NCBI RefSeq assembly: GCF_004791695.1
Contig: NZ_SRSO01000008.1
Coordinates: 1-64,000, forward strand
DNA: 64,000 bases
Direction of reading: 5' to 3'
From: Flavivirga rizhaonensis
Lineage (GTDB): Bacteria > Bacteroidota > Bacteroidia > Flavobacteriales > Flavobacteriaceae
Shown here: positions 9,365-18,226 of the stretch, in pieces
How the letters are laid out: every line of letters begins with the position of its first letter
How positions within the stretch are numbered: the first letter of the stretch is position 1
Made by a program: the position numbers and the translations under genes
Notes under the pieces: model-generated
Database searches by the model: none
Told to the model about the DNA's origin: nothing
The model's input: the letters and a program-made list of their open reading frames with translations, nothing else

Positions 9365-10750
9365 ATGAAAACAAAAATTACATTATTATTTACATTATTA
9401 TTCGTTGGCCTAAATATGGGTTATGCGCAACAGGATGAAGAATGTATGACTAAGCTTTCTATTTTTCATGAGTATGTGAAAGCTAAAAATTTTGATGCAG
9501 CTTACGAGCCATGGATGGCAGTAAGAAATAAATGCCCAAAATTTAATAATGCTATTTATATAGATGGTGAGAAAATCTTAAACCATAAAATCAAAAAAGC
9601 AACAGTAAATGCTGATAAGACAAATTATATCAATGATTTATTAAAATTATGGGAACAAAGAGGCGTGCATTTTGCAAGTAAAACTAAAAAAGGAGAGTAT
9701 GCTGCAAAAGCTTGTCAATTAATGTATGACAACAGAAAAATATTAAATAAAACAGATGAAGAGCTTTATGAGTGTTATGATGCTGCCTATAAATTAGATA
9801 AATCGACTTTTAATAACCCTAAAAGTTTATACACATATTTTTCTTTAATGGTTGATTTGTATGATGCAAAAAAGAAACCAGCAAAAGATTTATTTAATAA
9901 GTATGATGATATTGTAGAAAAAGTAGAAGAAGAAGTTAAAAACTATTCTGAAAAACTTAATGAGCTTATTGAGAAAGAAGATGCAGGTACTGTATTAACT
10001 AAAAAAGAAGGTAAGTATAAGAAATACTATGAAAGTTATTTAAAGAATTATGACTTAATCTCAGGAAGTATCGATCAAAAACTAGGAGATAGAGCTAATT
10101 GTAAAAACTTAATTCCTTTATATAATAAAGACTTTGAAGAAAATAAAAGCAATGCCGTTTGGTTAAAACGTGCAGTAAGTAGAATGTATTATAAAGAATG
10201 TACAGATGATCCTTTATATGAGAAATTAGTAAAGTCTTATGATCAGACTGCTCCTTCAGCAGATACAAAATACTTCGTTGGAACTATCTTATTTAAAAAT
10301 CATAAAGAAAATGAAGCTATCAAGTATTTTCAACAGTCTTTCGATTTAGAAACCGAAAGATTCAAAAAAGCAAAATTAGCTAACAGAATTGGACTTATTC
10401 TTAAAAAGAAAGGAAGATATGGCAAAGCTAGAAATTATTTCAGACAAGCTCTTAAGTTAAACCCATCAAATGGTCGTCCTTATTTATCAATAGCTGGGAT
10501 GTATGCTGCTAGTGCTAATAGCTGTGGGAAAACTAACTTTGATAAAAGAGCTGTATACTGGTTAGCTGCAGAAGAAGCTAGAAAAGCGGCTCGTGTAGAT
10601 CCTACACAAAAGAAAAACTCTTCTAAATCGGTTGCTAATTATTTAGCTAAAGCACCTCAAAAAGCTGAGATTTTTAGCTCAGGTAGATCTGGACAAGTTA
10701 TAAAAATTGCATGTTGGATTGGAGCTTCGATTACAGTGCCAAAGATTTAA
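9365..10750 (+). CDS. Secreted TPR-repeat protein
   Basis: The 461-residue protein has a signal peptide (MKTKI...GYAQQ). The body is helical; the C-terminal half holds tetratricopeptide-like repeats, for example around NEAIKYFQQSFDLE and GKARNYFRQALKLNPSNGRPYL. The tail RSGQVIKIACWIGASITVP resembles a conserved ending of this Bacteroidetes family. TPR proteins serve as protein-interaction scaffolds; the location between an outer-membrane barrel and an LptC-like protein suggests a role in envelope assembly, which is inference. The stop codon shares its last base with the next start (TAATG), giving tight translational coupling. Confidence 0.8.
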   Translation: MKTKITLLFTLLFVGLNMGYAQQDEECMTKLSIFHEYVKAKNFDAAYEPWMAVRNKCPKFNNAIYIDGEKILNHKIKKATVNADKTNYINDLLKLWEQRGVHFASKTKKGEYAAKACQLMYDNRKILNKTDEELYECYDAAYKLDKSTFNNPKSLYTYFSLMVDLYDAKKKPAKDLFNKYDDIVEKVEEEVKNYSEKLNELIEKEDAGTVLTKKEGKYKKYYESYLKNYDLISGSIDQKLGDRANCKNLIPLYNKDFEENKSNAVWLKRAVSRMYYKECTDDPLYEKLVKSYDQTAPSADTKYFVGTILFKNHKENEAIKYFQQSFDLETERFKKAKLANRIGLILKKKGRYGKARNYFRQALKLNPSNGRPYLSIAGMYAASANSCGKTNFDKRAVYWLAAEEARKAARVDPTQKKNSSKSVANYLAKAPQKAEIFSSGRSGQVIKIACWIGASITVPKI

Positions 10751-11310
10751 TGAATAAAAGACATATATATAACATACTAAACATAGTCACAGTAATACTT
10801 ACTGTGACTATGTTTTTTTCATGTAGTGACAACTTTAATCAGATTCAAAAAATGGGGGTTTCAGAAAATGAACCTATTGGAGTTGCAGAAAATATAAATT
10901 TAAAACATACAGACTCGGGCAGATTAACAGCAAACCTCTTAAGTGCTAAAATGCTCGATTATTCAAATAGGGATTTTCCTTTTAATGAGTTTACAGGTGG
11001 CATAACATTATATGTCTTTGATGAAGAAAATAAAAAAAGTACCATTGTTTCAGATTATGCAATCATATATAATAATACAGACCTTATAGATTTACAAGGT
11101 AATGTGGTTATCACTACGCATGATGGAAATGTTCTAAAGACGGAGCAGTTATATTATGACCAAAATAGAGAGTGGTTGTTTTCTAATCATCTTGTTGAAA
11201 TAATAAGTAGTGATGGTTCTTCAATGAAAGGCAATATTTTTGATTCAGATGCTAAATTTACTAATGTAGAAGTATTAGAAGCTAATGGAAATGTATTGTT
11301 TAATGAATAA
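10750..11310 (+). CDS. lptC: LptC-like LPS export lipoprotein
   Basis: The 186-residue protein has a lipoprotein-type N-terminus (lipobox-like MFFSC). The OstA/LptC-like beta-jellyroll pattern is visible in repeated short strands such as LQGNVVITTHDGNVLKTEQLYYD and in the end EANGNVLFNE. LptC is the periplasmic bridge that passes lipopolysaccharide from the inner-membrane LptBFG transporter to LptA. A frame extension upstream to 10711 exists, but it runs inside the TPR gene; the ATG at 10750, overlapping the preceding stop, is preferred because it places the hydrophobic signal at the N-terminus. Confidence 0.8.
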   Translation: MNKRHIYNILNIVTVILTVTMFFSCSDNFNQIQKMGVSENEPIGVAENINLKHTDSGRLTANLLSAKMLDYSNRDFPFNEFTGGITLYVFDEENKKSTIVSDYAIIYNNTDLIDLQGNVVITTHDGNVLKTEQLYYDQNREWLFSNHLVEIISSDGSSMKGNIFDSDAKFTNVEVLEANGNVLFNE

Positions 11311-11413
11311 TCCTGTATAGGATTTCATTAGAATTAGTTTTTTAAAATGTAAGATAATACTTTTAATTAAAAAGAATATTCGTATATTTAGTTTTAATTT
11401 AAAATATAATAAT

Positions 11414-11653
11414 ATGAAAAAATTAAATTTAAAAAAGTTAAAACTGAATGCCGATAATTTGCTTCAACGAGATCAATTAAAATCTGTATTTGGTGGTTAT
11501 GGTGATGGTACATGTACAAGGTATGTAGCTAAATGCTACATTCCTGGAGAGTCATGGATAGGGTCAACTAATGACCAAAGTGTCGTTCAAGATATGTTGA
11601 CTCATTGTAATAACAGTGGTGGTACAATGGATCTTCAAATTAATACTTGTTAA
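11414..11653 (+). CDS. Cys-containing secreted peptide precursor with double-glycine leader
   Basis: The product has 79 residues. The first 29 form a charged amphipathic leader ending in FGG (MKKLNLKKLKL...QLKSVFGG), the type cut by C39-type peptidase/ABC exporters in bacteriocin and peptide-pheromone systems. The predicted core begins YGDGTC and holds four cysteines. The leader is nearly identical in pattern to that of the peptide at 24918-25142, while the cores differ, as expected of precursors handled by one exporter. Similar 'natural product precursor' GG-leader peptides are known in Bacteroidetes. No exporter or modifying enzyme lies in the window. It stands 103 nt after lptC and is followed by its own terminator. 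Activity is unknown. Confidence 0.8.
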   Translation: MKKLNLKKLKLNADNLLQRDQLKSVFGGYGDGTCTRYVAKCYIPGESWIGSTNDQSVVQDMLTHCNNSGGTMDLQINTC

Positions 11654-11708
11654 ATAAAATAAAGAGACTAAATTTTAAGTCTAAAACCAAGAGATTCCGT
11701 TAAAAACT

Positions 11709-11740
11709 AAGACCTTTTGATTCCAAGAAAGGTCTTTTTT
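11709..11740 (+). terminator. Terminator after the double-glycine peptide gene
   Basis: A 9-bp stem, AAGACCTTT (11709-11717) with AAAGGTCTT (11728-11736), is followed by a T run. It separates the peptide gene from the small membrane protein gene downstream. Confidence 0.85.
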
Positions 11741-11820
11741 ATTAGTCACCCTATTTTTTACGAAAGGTCCTTATTTTTTAATTATAGCAAAATATTATAA
11801 TCAATTTTTTTCGATTTTAC

Positions 11821-11828
11821 TATCTTTG
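11821..11828 (+). promoter_or_regulatory. Candidate -7 promoter element for the CNNM/small membrane protein pair
   Basis: TATCTTTG fits TAnnTTTG exactly and lies downstream of the peptide terminator and 115 nt before the next start. No good TTG was found at the proper spacing, so this is a candidate only. Confidence 0.4.
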
Positions 11829-11943
11829 TTTTAATTAATTTACGATTCATAATCTATGAAATAAACCATAGTAATTAAGTTGATACCGACTAAAATGCTA
11901 AATGGTTTATTACATCTGACTTAAAAAAAATAAATATTAACAG

Positions 11944-12141
11944 ATGAAATATTCTAAGATTTTTCAATATGCCTATTTAGTTTTTGCGGCACTATTTATA
12001 TACGATGCTATTGTTAAGTATGTAAATGCAGGTGAAGTTACATACCCTTCAATTTTACTTGGAGCTTTAGCAATTTTTATGTTTTTCTTTAGAAGTAAGT
12101 TTAGCAAAAAGTTTGAAAATAAAAACAACAACTCAAACTAA
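11944..12141 (+). CDS. Small two-helix membrane protein, unknown function
   Basis: The product has 65 residues with two hydrophobic segments (about residues 7-26 and 36-50) and a basic, Asn-rich tail. It ends exactly where the CNNM protein gene begins, with no spacer, so the two are almost certainly co-translated. Nothing in the sequence identifies a function. The fixed position suggests a role linked to the neighbouring membrane protein, which is inference. Confidence 0.65.
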   Translation: MKYSKIFQYAYLVFAALFIYDAIVKYVNAGEVTYPSILLGALAIFMFFFRSKFSKKFENKNNNSN

Positions 12142-13431
12142 ATGAGCATTTATGCTATTATTATAATTGCATCATTAATTCTTTCCGCCTTTTTCTCAGG
12201 TATGGAGATCGCTTATGTATCTTCAAATAAAATTCATATTGAAATTGAAAAAAAACAAGAAGGGATCTTTGCCAAAGTTTTAAGAAAACTTACCGCCAAA
12301 CCCTCAAAGTTTATAGCCACAATGCTTATCGGGAATAATATAGCATTGGTTATTTACGGGTTTTTTATGGGAGACATGTTAGTAAATTGGTTTCAAACCA
12401 TATTACCAACATCATATAGTTTTCTGAACTATTTGTTAACTGATTTAAGTTTACTATCACAGACCGTAATATCAACAATCATTATTTTAATAACTGCAGA
12501 ATTTTTACCCAAGGTATTTTTTCAAATTTATTCGAACACATTAATTAAAGTTTTGGCAATTCCAGCCTACGTGTTCTATGTCTTATTTACTTTTATATCA
12601 GATTTTGTTATCTGGATATCAGATTTCGTACTTAAGCATTTTTTTAAAACAGAAGGCGACCAAATACAATTAGCATTCACTAAAGTAGAACTTGGAAATT
12701 ATATAAGTGAACAAATGGAATCTGTTGAAGCTCATGAAGAAGTCGATACAGAGATTCAAATTTTTCAAAATGCTCTTGAATTTTCTGAAGTGAAAGCAAG
12801 AGAGGTCATGGTGCCTCGCACAGAAATCATAGCTGTAGAAATAAGTGATTCTATTAAATCGCTCAGTGCATTATTTACCGAAACAGGTTGCACTAAAATA
12901 TTGGTCTACAAAGAAACCATGGATGACATTTTGGGGTATGTACACTCTTTCGAATTGTTTAAAAAACCCAAGAGTATTAAGTCTATGATGCTGCCTGTTG
13001 AGTTTGTGCCAGAAACAGTGCTTATAAAAGATGTACTAGGGGTTCTTACAAAAAAACGAAAAAGTATAGCAGTTGTTTTAGATGAATATGGGGGGACGTC
13101 TGGGATTATGACTGTAGAAGATATTGTAGAAGAACTATTTGGTGAAATTGAAGATGAACACGACACAGTAGACCTAATTGAAGAAGTTATAGATGAAACT
13201 ACATATAAATTTTCAGCACGTTTAGAAGTTGATTATATTAATGAAACGTATAAAGTAAATCTTCCGGAAAATGAAAACTACGAAACGTTAGGAGGGCTTA
13301 TTGTTAATCATACTGAAGAGATTCCAGCTCAAAATGATATTGTAAAAATTGATGCCTTCCAATTTACAATATTAGAAGTGTCAAATACTAAAATTGATAT
13401 GGTAGAACTTAAACATTTAGAGGAAGATTGA
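12142..13431 (+). CDS. CNNM/CBS-domain membrane protein (CorC/HlyC family)
   Basis: The protein has 429 residues. An N-terminal CNNM (DUF21) region with several membrane helices fills about residues 1-190. A CBS-domain pair follows, starting near the motif AREVMVPRTEI and ending around DEYGGTSGIMTVEDIVEELFGEIEDE. The last 80 residues form the CorC/HlyC domain. Family members are linked to magnesium or other cation efflux and homeostasis; the old name 'hemolysin' is historical. The related gliding protein GldE has the same architecture, but its usual neighbour gldD is not here, so that label is not used. Confidence 0.88.
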   Translation: MSIYAIIIIASLILSAFFSGMEIAYVSSNKIHIEIEKKQEGIFAKVLRKLTAKPSKFIATMLIGNNIALVIYGFFMGDMLVNWFQTILPTSYSFLNYLLTDLSLLSQTVISTIIILITAEFLPKVFFQIYSNTLIKVLAIPAYVFYVLFTFISDFVIWISDFVLKHFFKTEGDQIQLAFTKVELGNYISEQMESVEAHEEVDTEIQIFQNALEFSEVKAREVMVPRTEIIAVEISDSIKSLSALFTETGCTKILVYKETMDDILGYVHSFELFKKPKSIKSMMLPVEFVPETVLIKDVLGVLTKKRKSIAVVLDEYGGTSGIMTVEDIVEELFGEIEDEHDTVDLIEEVIDETTYKFSARLEVDYINETYKVNLPENENYETLGGLIVNHTEEIPAQNDIVKIDAFQFTILEVSNTKIDMVELKHLEED

Positions 13432-13492
13432 TTTAAAAAGAAAAGTTCAAAATTATCTATTGGAGTTTCATTTATAGTGTGTTTCCTATTAA

Positions 13493-13545
13493 AAAAGTAG
13501 AAATCTGGGTTTGATACAATTAATGCACCTTTCTACTTTTATTAT
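13493..13545 (+). terminator. Possible terminator after the CNNM gene
   Basis: An 11-bp inverted repeat, AAAAGTAGAAA (13493-13503) with TTTCTACTTTT (13530-13540), has a 26-nt loop and an AT-rich tail. The long loop makes it less certain than the others. Confidence 0.5.
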
Positions 13546-13655
13546 TAAATAGAAAATGGTATTTTCGCGCACGATATTTTGTCAATTATAGTTAAATTGG
13601 CAACCAAGTTAACAAGCTAAACCTTAACAATGGGGTTTAAAAATTTAAATTACAA

Positions 13656-15779
13656 ATGGCAGTTTTAAATAAGATTAGACAACGTTCACTATTTTTAATA
13701 ATAATTATAGCATTGGCGTTATTTTCTTTTGTATTAGCAGATTTATTTAAGAACAGTGATGCACTTGCTTCAAAATCACAAAATATTGTTGCTACTATAA
13801 ATGGTAAAGATATTACACGTGAAGATTTCATGCAAAAAGTAGAAGCTGCTCAAAGACAGGCTGGACCAAATGCAACAAATACTCAAGTAATGAATAGAGT
13901 ATGGGATCAAGAAGTTAGAAGAGCTGTCATGCAGACTCAATATGATGAATTAGGGATTTCTGTTGAAAAAGATCAAATGAGAGATTTGTTAAAAACATCA
14001 TTGGCTACTAGCCCGGAGTTTTTAAACGAAGCTGGACTTTTTGATGAAAATAAATTAAACGAGTACATTGCTAATTTAAAAGAAACATCACAACAAGCAT
14101 ATGCAAGTTGGGTAAATTATGAAAAATCTGTGGCTGCAAACGGATTACAGCAGAATTATTTTAATTTAGTTAAAGCAGGTTTAACAGGTACTTTAGCTGA
14201 AGGTAAGTTAGAACATCAACTAGAAGGGAATAAAGTAGATATTAAGTATGTGCAAGTATCTTATGCGTCAATTAAAGATACTTTAGTAGAGGTGTCTAAA
14301 TCTGATATTTCTAACTATATCAATAAAAATAAGAAAGAATACGAAGTTGAGGCCTCTAGAGATATTAAATTTGTTCAGTTTAATGAAGTGGCATCTGTTG
14401 AAGATGAAAACGCTATTAAAGCAGATCTTAATGTGTATTTAAATGGTCGATTTGTTGATGAAACAGGAAGAAAAGATACCATAGTTGCTTTTTCGAAAGT
14501 TAAAGATAACGAAGATTATATTAACATAAATTCAGATATAAAATTTGATAAACGTTTTGTATTTAAATCAAGCTTGCCAGCAGCAGTTGCAGACACTATT
14601 TATAGCCTTGAAGAAGGTGGGGTATATGGTCCATATAAAGATAATAACCACTTTAAAATATCTAAAGTCATTGCTGTTAAGCAAATTCCAGATTCAGTAA
14701 AAGTAAGGCATATTTTAATTCCTTTTGTGGGAGCTCGAAGTGCTACACCTGAAGTAACACAAACAGAGGCAGAAGCCAAAGTAACTGCAGATAGTTTATT
14801 AACGGTTATTAAATCAGATCGTTCTAAATTCCCAGAGTTGGTAAAAGAATTCTCATCAGACCAAGGAAGTGTTGAAAAAGAAGGACGTTACGATTGGCAC
14901 CCTTATAACACAATGGTTTCTGAATTTAATGATTTTGAATTTGAAGGAAAAACAGGAGATTTAGGAGTTGTGAAAACAATTTTCGGATTTCACATTATAG
15001 AGATTGAAGGACAGAAAGACAAAGTTAAAGCAATACAAGTTGGAACCATAGCTAGAAAGATTGAACCATCTGAGACAACTACTGCAAAAATATTTAGAGA
15101 TGCTTCTAACTTTGAAATTAAGGCTGGAGAAGGTGATTTTGAAGCATTAGCAAAAGAAGGCAGCTATACAGTACGTCCAGTAAACGGTATTAAAGTTTTA
15201 GATGAAAATATACCAGGTATTGGAAACCAAAGACCAATTGTACGTTGGGCTTTTGAAGAAGATGCTGAGGTTGGAGCTGTTAAACGTTTTAATATTCCTA
15301 ATGGTTACGTAATTGCACAGTTAGTTGCTAAAAATAAAGCAGGCCTAATGTCTGTTGAAGATGCTACAGCTAAAGTATTGCCTCTTGTTAGAAAAGAAAA
15401 GAAAGCGAAAATGATTAGAGATAGAGTCTCTGCTAAAACACTTGAAGATTTAGCCGCAGCAGAAAGTACAACTGTTAGATCTGCATCTGCAGTAAATATG
15501 AAAAGTCCAACGATTTCTGGAGCAGGTAGAGAACCTTTAGTTGTTGGAGCTGCTTTTGGATTAAAAGAAGGAGAAACCTCAAAGTTAATAGATGGTGAGA
15601 ATGGTGTGTATATGGTACAAGTTACAAAAGTAACACCTGCTGTAGAACTTGATAGTTATCAAGCAGCGGCAAATAGAGTAGAACAACAAAAAATAAATGT
15701 TGTTAATTCTAAATTATATAATGCTTTAAAAGAGGCTGCAGAAATTGAAGATAATAGAGTTGAAACTCAAGTTCAATAG
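13656..15779 (+). CDS. ppiD: PpiD-like periplasmic peptidyl-prolyl isomerase
   Basis: The protein has 707 residues. A single N-terminal membrane anchor (about residues 12-31) is followed by a SurA_N-like chaperone domain. A parvulin-type rotamase domain in the middle (roughly residues 345-455) starts at VKVRHILIPF and includes the typical FGFHIIEI end. A second degenerate rotamase-like region and a helical tail follow. This is the layout of PpiD, an inner-membrane-anchored chaperone that helps newly exported outer-membrane proteins fold. The context after LptC and barrel genes agrees. The start has no in-frame competitor nearby, and the anchor directly follows it. Confidence 0.9.
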   Translation: MAVLNKIRQRSLFLIIIIALALFSFVLADLFKNSDALASKSQNIVATINGKDITREDFMQKVEAAQRQAGPNATNTQVMNRVWDQEVRRAVMQTQYDELGISVEKDQMRDLLKTSLATSPEFLNEAGLFDENKLNEYIANLKETSQQAYASWVNYEKSVAANGLQQNYFNLVKAGLTGTLAEGKLEHQLEGNKVDIKYVQVSYASIKDTLVEVSKSDISNYINKNKKEYEVEASRDIKFVQFNEVASVEDENAIKADLNVYLNGRFVDETGRKDTIVAFSKVKDNEDYININSDIKFDKRFVFKSSLPAAVADTIYSLEEGGVYGPYKDNNHFKISKVIAVKQIPDSVKVRHILIPFVGARSATPEVTQTEAEAKVTADSLLTVIKSDRSKFPELVKEFSSDQGSVEKEGRYDWHPYNTMVSEFNDFEFEGKTGDLGVVKTIFGFHIIEIEGQKDKVKAIQVGTIARKIEPSETTTAKIFRDASNFEIKAGEGDFEALAKEGSYTVRPVNGIKVLDENIPGIGNQRPIVRWAFEEDAEVGAVKRFNIPNGYVIAQLVAKNKAGLMSVEDATAKVLPLVRKEKKAKMIRDRVSAKTLEDLAAAESTTVRSASAVNMKSPTISGAGREPLVVGAAFGLKEGETSKLIDGENGVYMVQVTKVTPAVELDSYQAAANRVEQQKINVVNSKLYNALKEAAEIEDNRVETQVQ

Positions 15780-15804
15780 AAAAAATAATTAAGAAATAAA
15801 GCTT

Positions 15805-15840
15805 AAAAAGGTCTTGTTTTACAAGGTCTTTTTTGTTTTT
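15805..15840 (+). terminator. Terminator between ppiD and the convergent GHMP kinase gene
   Basis: AAAAAGGTCTTGT (15805-15817) pairs with ACAAGGTCTTTTT (15821-15833), with two G-U pairs in the plus-strand RNA, followed by a T-rich tail. It is weaker on the minus strand because of A-C mismatches. The minus-strand gene stops at its edge. Confidence 0.7.
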
Positions 15841-16751
15841 TATAATACCATATCCCTATAAGGAATTACAGTATCAAAACCTTTTTGGTTAAAATAAGAG
15901 GTTGGGTTATCTTTAGAAGTCGCTAAGATAAAATCACCTCCCCAAGCACCAAGACTCTTAATACTACCCTTAAAATCGTCGAAAAAAAGCGATTTAATGA
16001 CCTTTTGCTTAGTTAGTTTAGATATAATGGCTTCATGTAGAGTTATTAAGGTTTCAAAATCCTCAAGAGCATCAGTGGCAATCATTTGAAAGGTGATGTT
16101 GTTGATGTCTTCAATACTTGTTTTTAAATGACTTTTGTTAGCACGGTAATGGGTAATGCCTTCTCTACTGTTCTGTTTTTTATTTAAATAAACAAAATAT
16201 AAATGATCCTTAAAAGAAGGATTGAAGTCTATCGATTTAACTATGGGCTTGGCATTTTCCAATTGATAAGTAATAGGAGTGTTATACTGCGCACATGCAA
16301 TATCATAACCACTACCTCCAAAAGTAGTTTCTAACAATTTATACGCATCAATATCTGCCCATGCAGCTATATTATTTATTAATGTAGAAGAAGTGCCCAA
16401 ACCCCAATGTCTAGGAAAATCTAGCTTGGTTGTAATTTTGAAGCCCTTGTTTGTATGTAAAAAACCTAAATTAAGCTGTTTTGCTGCACTTAAAATTTGA
16501 ATAAGCCTTTTGGAAACATCATTGTCATTTCGAACGGCATGAAAAATCCCATTATTTGCGATTTCAAAAGTTGTTTCAAACCAAACGGTCTTATTTTCAT
16601 CTAAACTCTTCCAAACAAGTTTGGGGTCGTCAATAACTTCAATCTTTAGAGATTGCCCATGTTTTGTGGGTACAGCTAATGAAAGTGCTCCATCAAGAAC
16701 CGCATATTCTCCTGTAAGCAAAAGTTTTCCGTTACTATAGTAAGACTTCAT
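15840..16751 (-). CDS. GHMP kinase, GYDIA type (mevalonate-pathway kinase candidate)
   Basis: The 303-residue protein opens with YYSNGKLLLTGEYAVLDG, the N-terminal signature of mevalonate-type GHMP kinases. It carries the ATP-binding loop variant HWGLGTSSTLINNIAAW and the motif GYDIACAQY that gives the Bacteroidetes GYDIA group its name. GHMP kinases phosphorylate small alcohols; the adjacency to HMG-CoA reductase, with start and neighbouring stop directly abutting, argues for an isoprenoid substrate such as mevalonate or phosphomevalonate. Which step is not resolvable by eye. It is convergent with ppiD. Confidence 0.85.
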   Translation of the reverse strand: MKSYYSNGKLLLTGEYAVLDGALSLAVPTKHGQSLKIEVIDDPKLVWKSLDENKTVWFETTFEIANNGIFHAVRNDNDVSKRLIQILSAAKQLNLGFLHTNKGFKITTKLDFPRHWGLGTSSTLINNIAAWADIDAYKLLETTFGGSGYDIACAQYNTPITYQLENAKPIVKSIDFNPSFKDHLYFVYLNKKQNSREGITHYRANKSHLKTSIEDINNITFQMIATDALEDFETLITLHEAIISKLTKQKVIKSLFFDDFKGSIKSLGAWGGDFILATSKDNPTSYFNQKGFDTVIPYRDMVL

Positions 16752-18074
16752 TTATTTTTTTACCCTTAGCTTATTAATAGCTTCAACAACCGCACTATGA
16801 GTTACGGTATTTGTTTTGAAATGTTCAGTTATAGTTTCCTTTTCTTCATCATTAGCTTCAAACTGATTAAGAATATTCATTAAATGCATTTTCATATGGC
16901 CCTGCTGAATACCTGTAGTTGTAAGAGAACGAAGCGCTGCAAAATTTTGAGCTAACCCAGCTACGGCTACAATTTGCATAAGCTCTTTGGCAGATGGTTT
17001 ATGTAACAATTCCAGTGCTAGTTTTACTAAAGGATGCAAGCTGGTAAGACCTCCAACAGTACCTAATGCTAGAGGGATTTCCATCCAAAAAGTAAATAAA
17101 CCGTTTTCAATTTTAGCATGCGTTAAACTACTGTATTTTCCATGTCTTGAGGCATATGCATGCACACCTGCTTCAACCGCTCTAAAATCGTTTCCTGTTG
17201 CCAAAACAACAGCGTCAATACCATTCATGATACCTTTATTATGCGTAACAGCCCGATAAGGTTCCACTTCAGCAATATTAACAGCTTGGATAAATTTATT
17301 AGCAAAAACTTCACCAGAAACCGTATCATTGTCGCTCAAATCTTCAACTTTACAACTTACTTCGGCACGTACCAAACAATCAGGAACATAGTTGGACAAA
17401 ATACTCATAACAATGTCTATTTGCTTTTCTTCGGCATAGAAACCATCAAATAGCAGCGCTTCATTTTTTAAAGTCTTAGCAAACTGTTCTAAGCAAGAGT
17501 TTATAAAATTTGCACCCATAGCATCGAGTGTTTCAAAAGAAGCATGGAGCTGATAATAGTCATTTATATCATCAGTTTTATCCCGTAACTCAATATCAAT
17601 AATACCACCACCGCGTTTTTCCATGTTAGCAGTAATAGCTTTAGAGTCTTGAATGAGCTTAGATTTTGTTTTGTTAAAAAACTGTTTTAATTTGTTAAAA
17701 TCGCCTTTGTAAATAAAGTGAACCTGACCAATTTTAGTTGTAGAAATAACACGTGTTTTAAAGCCACCTCTCTCTAACCAGAATTTAGCTGCTTTACTGG
17801 CAGCAGCTACTACAGAGCTTTCTTCAATAGCCATTGGTATGGTATACAAGGTGTCGTTTATTAAAAAATTAGGAGCTACACCAAGTGGTAAATAATAGTT
17901 GGTAATAGTGTTTTCAATAAACTCGTCGTGTAGTTGTTGTAGTTTTTCGTCGGTACTCCAATATTGTTTTAAAACACGTTTAGCTTCTTCCGTGTTAGAA
18001 AAATAAGTCTCAACAATCCAATCAATTTTTTTAGATTTAGATAGTTTAGAAAAGCCAGTAATAGATTTACTCAT
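16752..18074 (-). CDS. Hydroxymethylglutaryl-CoA reductase, class II-like
   Basis: The protein has 440 residues. HMG-CoA reductase makes mevalonate from HMG-CoA, the committed step of the mevalonate pathway. Family motifs are all visible: ENTITNYYLPLGVAPNF near the N-terminus, the catalytic glutamate in AIEESSVVAAAS, the HNKGIMNGIDAVVLATGND segment with the catalytic lysine, GTVGGLT, and the C-terminal catalytic histidine in GIQQGHMKMH. The soluble short form without a membrane domain is the bacterial class II type. It is the first gene of a two-gene minus-strand operon with the GHMP kinase, preceded by a TATCTTTG element. Confidence 0.93.
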   Translation of the reverse strand: MSKSITGFSKLSKSKKIDWIVETYFSNTEEAKRVLKQYWSTDEKLQQLHDEFIENTITNYYLPLGVAPNFLINDTLYTIPMAIEESSVVAAASKAAKFWLERGGFKTRVISTTKIGQVHFIYKGDFNKLKQFFNKTKSKLIQDSKAITANMEKRGGGIIDIELRDKTDDINDYYQLHASFETLDAMGANFINSCLEQFAKTLKNEALLFDGFYAEEKQIDIVMSILSNYVPDCLVRAEVSCKVEDLSDNDTVSGEVFANKFIQAVNIAEVEPYRAVTHNKGIMNGIDAVVLATGNDFRAVEAGVHAYASRHGKYSSLTHAKIENGLFTFWMEIPLALGTVGGLTSLHPLVKLALELLHKPSAKELMQIVAVAGLAQNFAALRSLTTTGIQQGHMKMHLMNILNQFEANDEEKETITEHFKTNTVTHSAVVEAINKLRVKK

Positions 18075-18093
18075 AAAATGTTAATTAGCTATG

Positions 18094-18101
18094 CAAAGAT
18101 A
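18094..18101 (-). promoter_or_regulatory. Candidate -7 promoter element for the HMG-CoA reductase operon
   Basis: TATCTTTG on the minus strand lies 19 nt before the ATG at 18074 and matches TAnnTTTG. No clear TTG at the usual -33 distance was found. Confidence 0.55.
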
Positions 18102-18226
18102 CTACTCTTGGTATGAATTATTGAATACCTTGATTTGTATGGTCTTATTTAAGTGTTAATAATAGCGGTTTTTTGCAGAATTTTTAGTAAACTTGACATC
18201 ATTTTATGAAATAAATATTTTTTTTG

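Noticed and set aside
11308..11324. AATCCT/AGGATT hairpin after lptC as a terminator
   Set aside because: Only 6 bp and no T run; too weak to call.
12142..13431. Gliding motility protein GldE
   Set aside because: The domain layout fits, but gldD and other gliding neighbours are absent; the plain CNNM/CBS call is safer.
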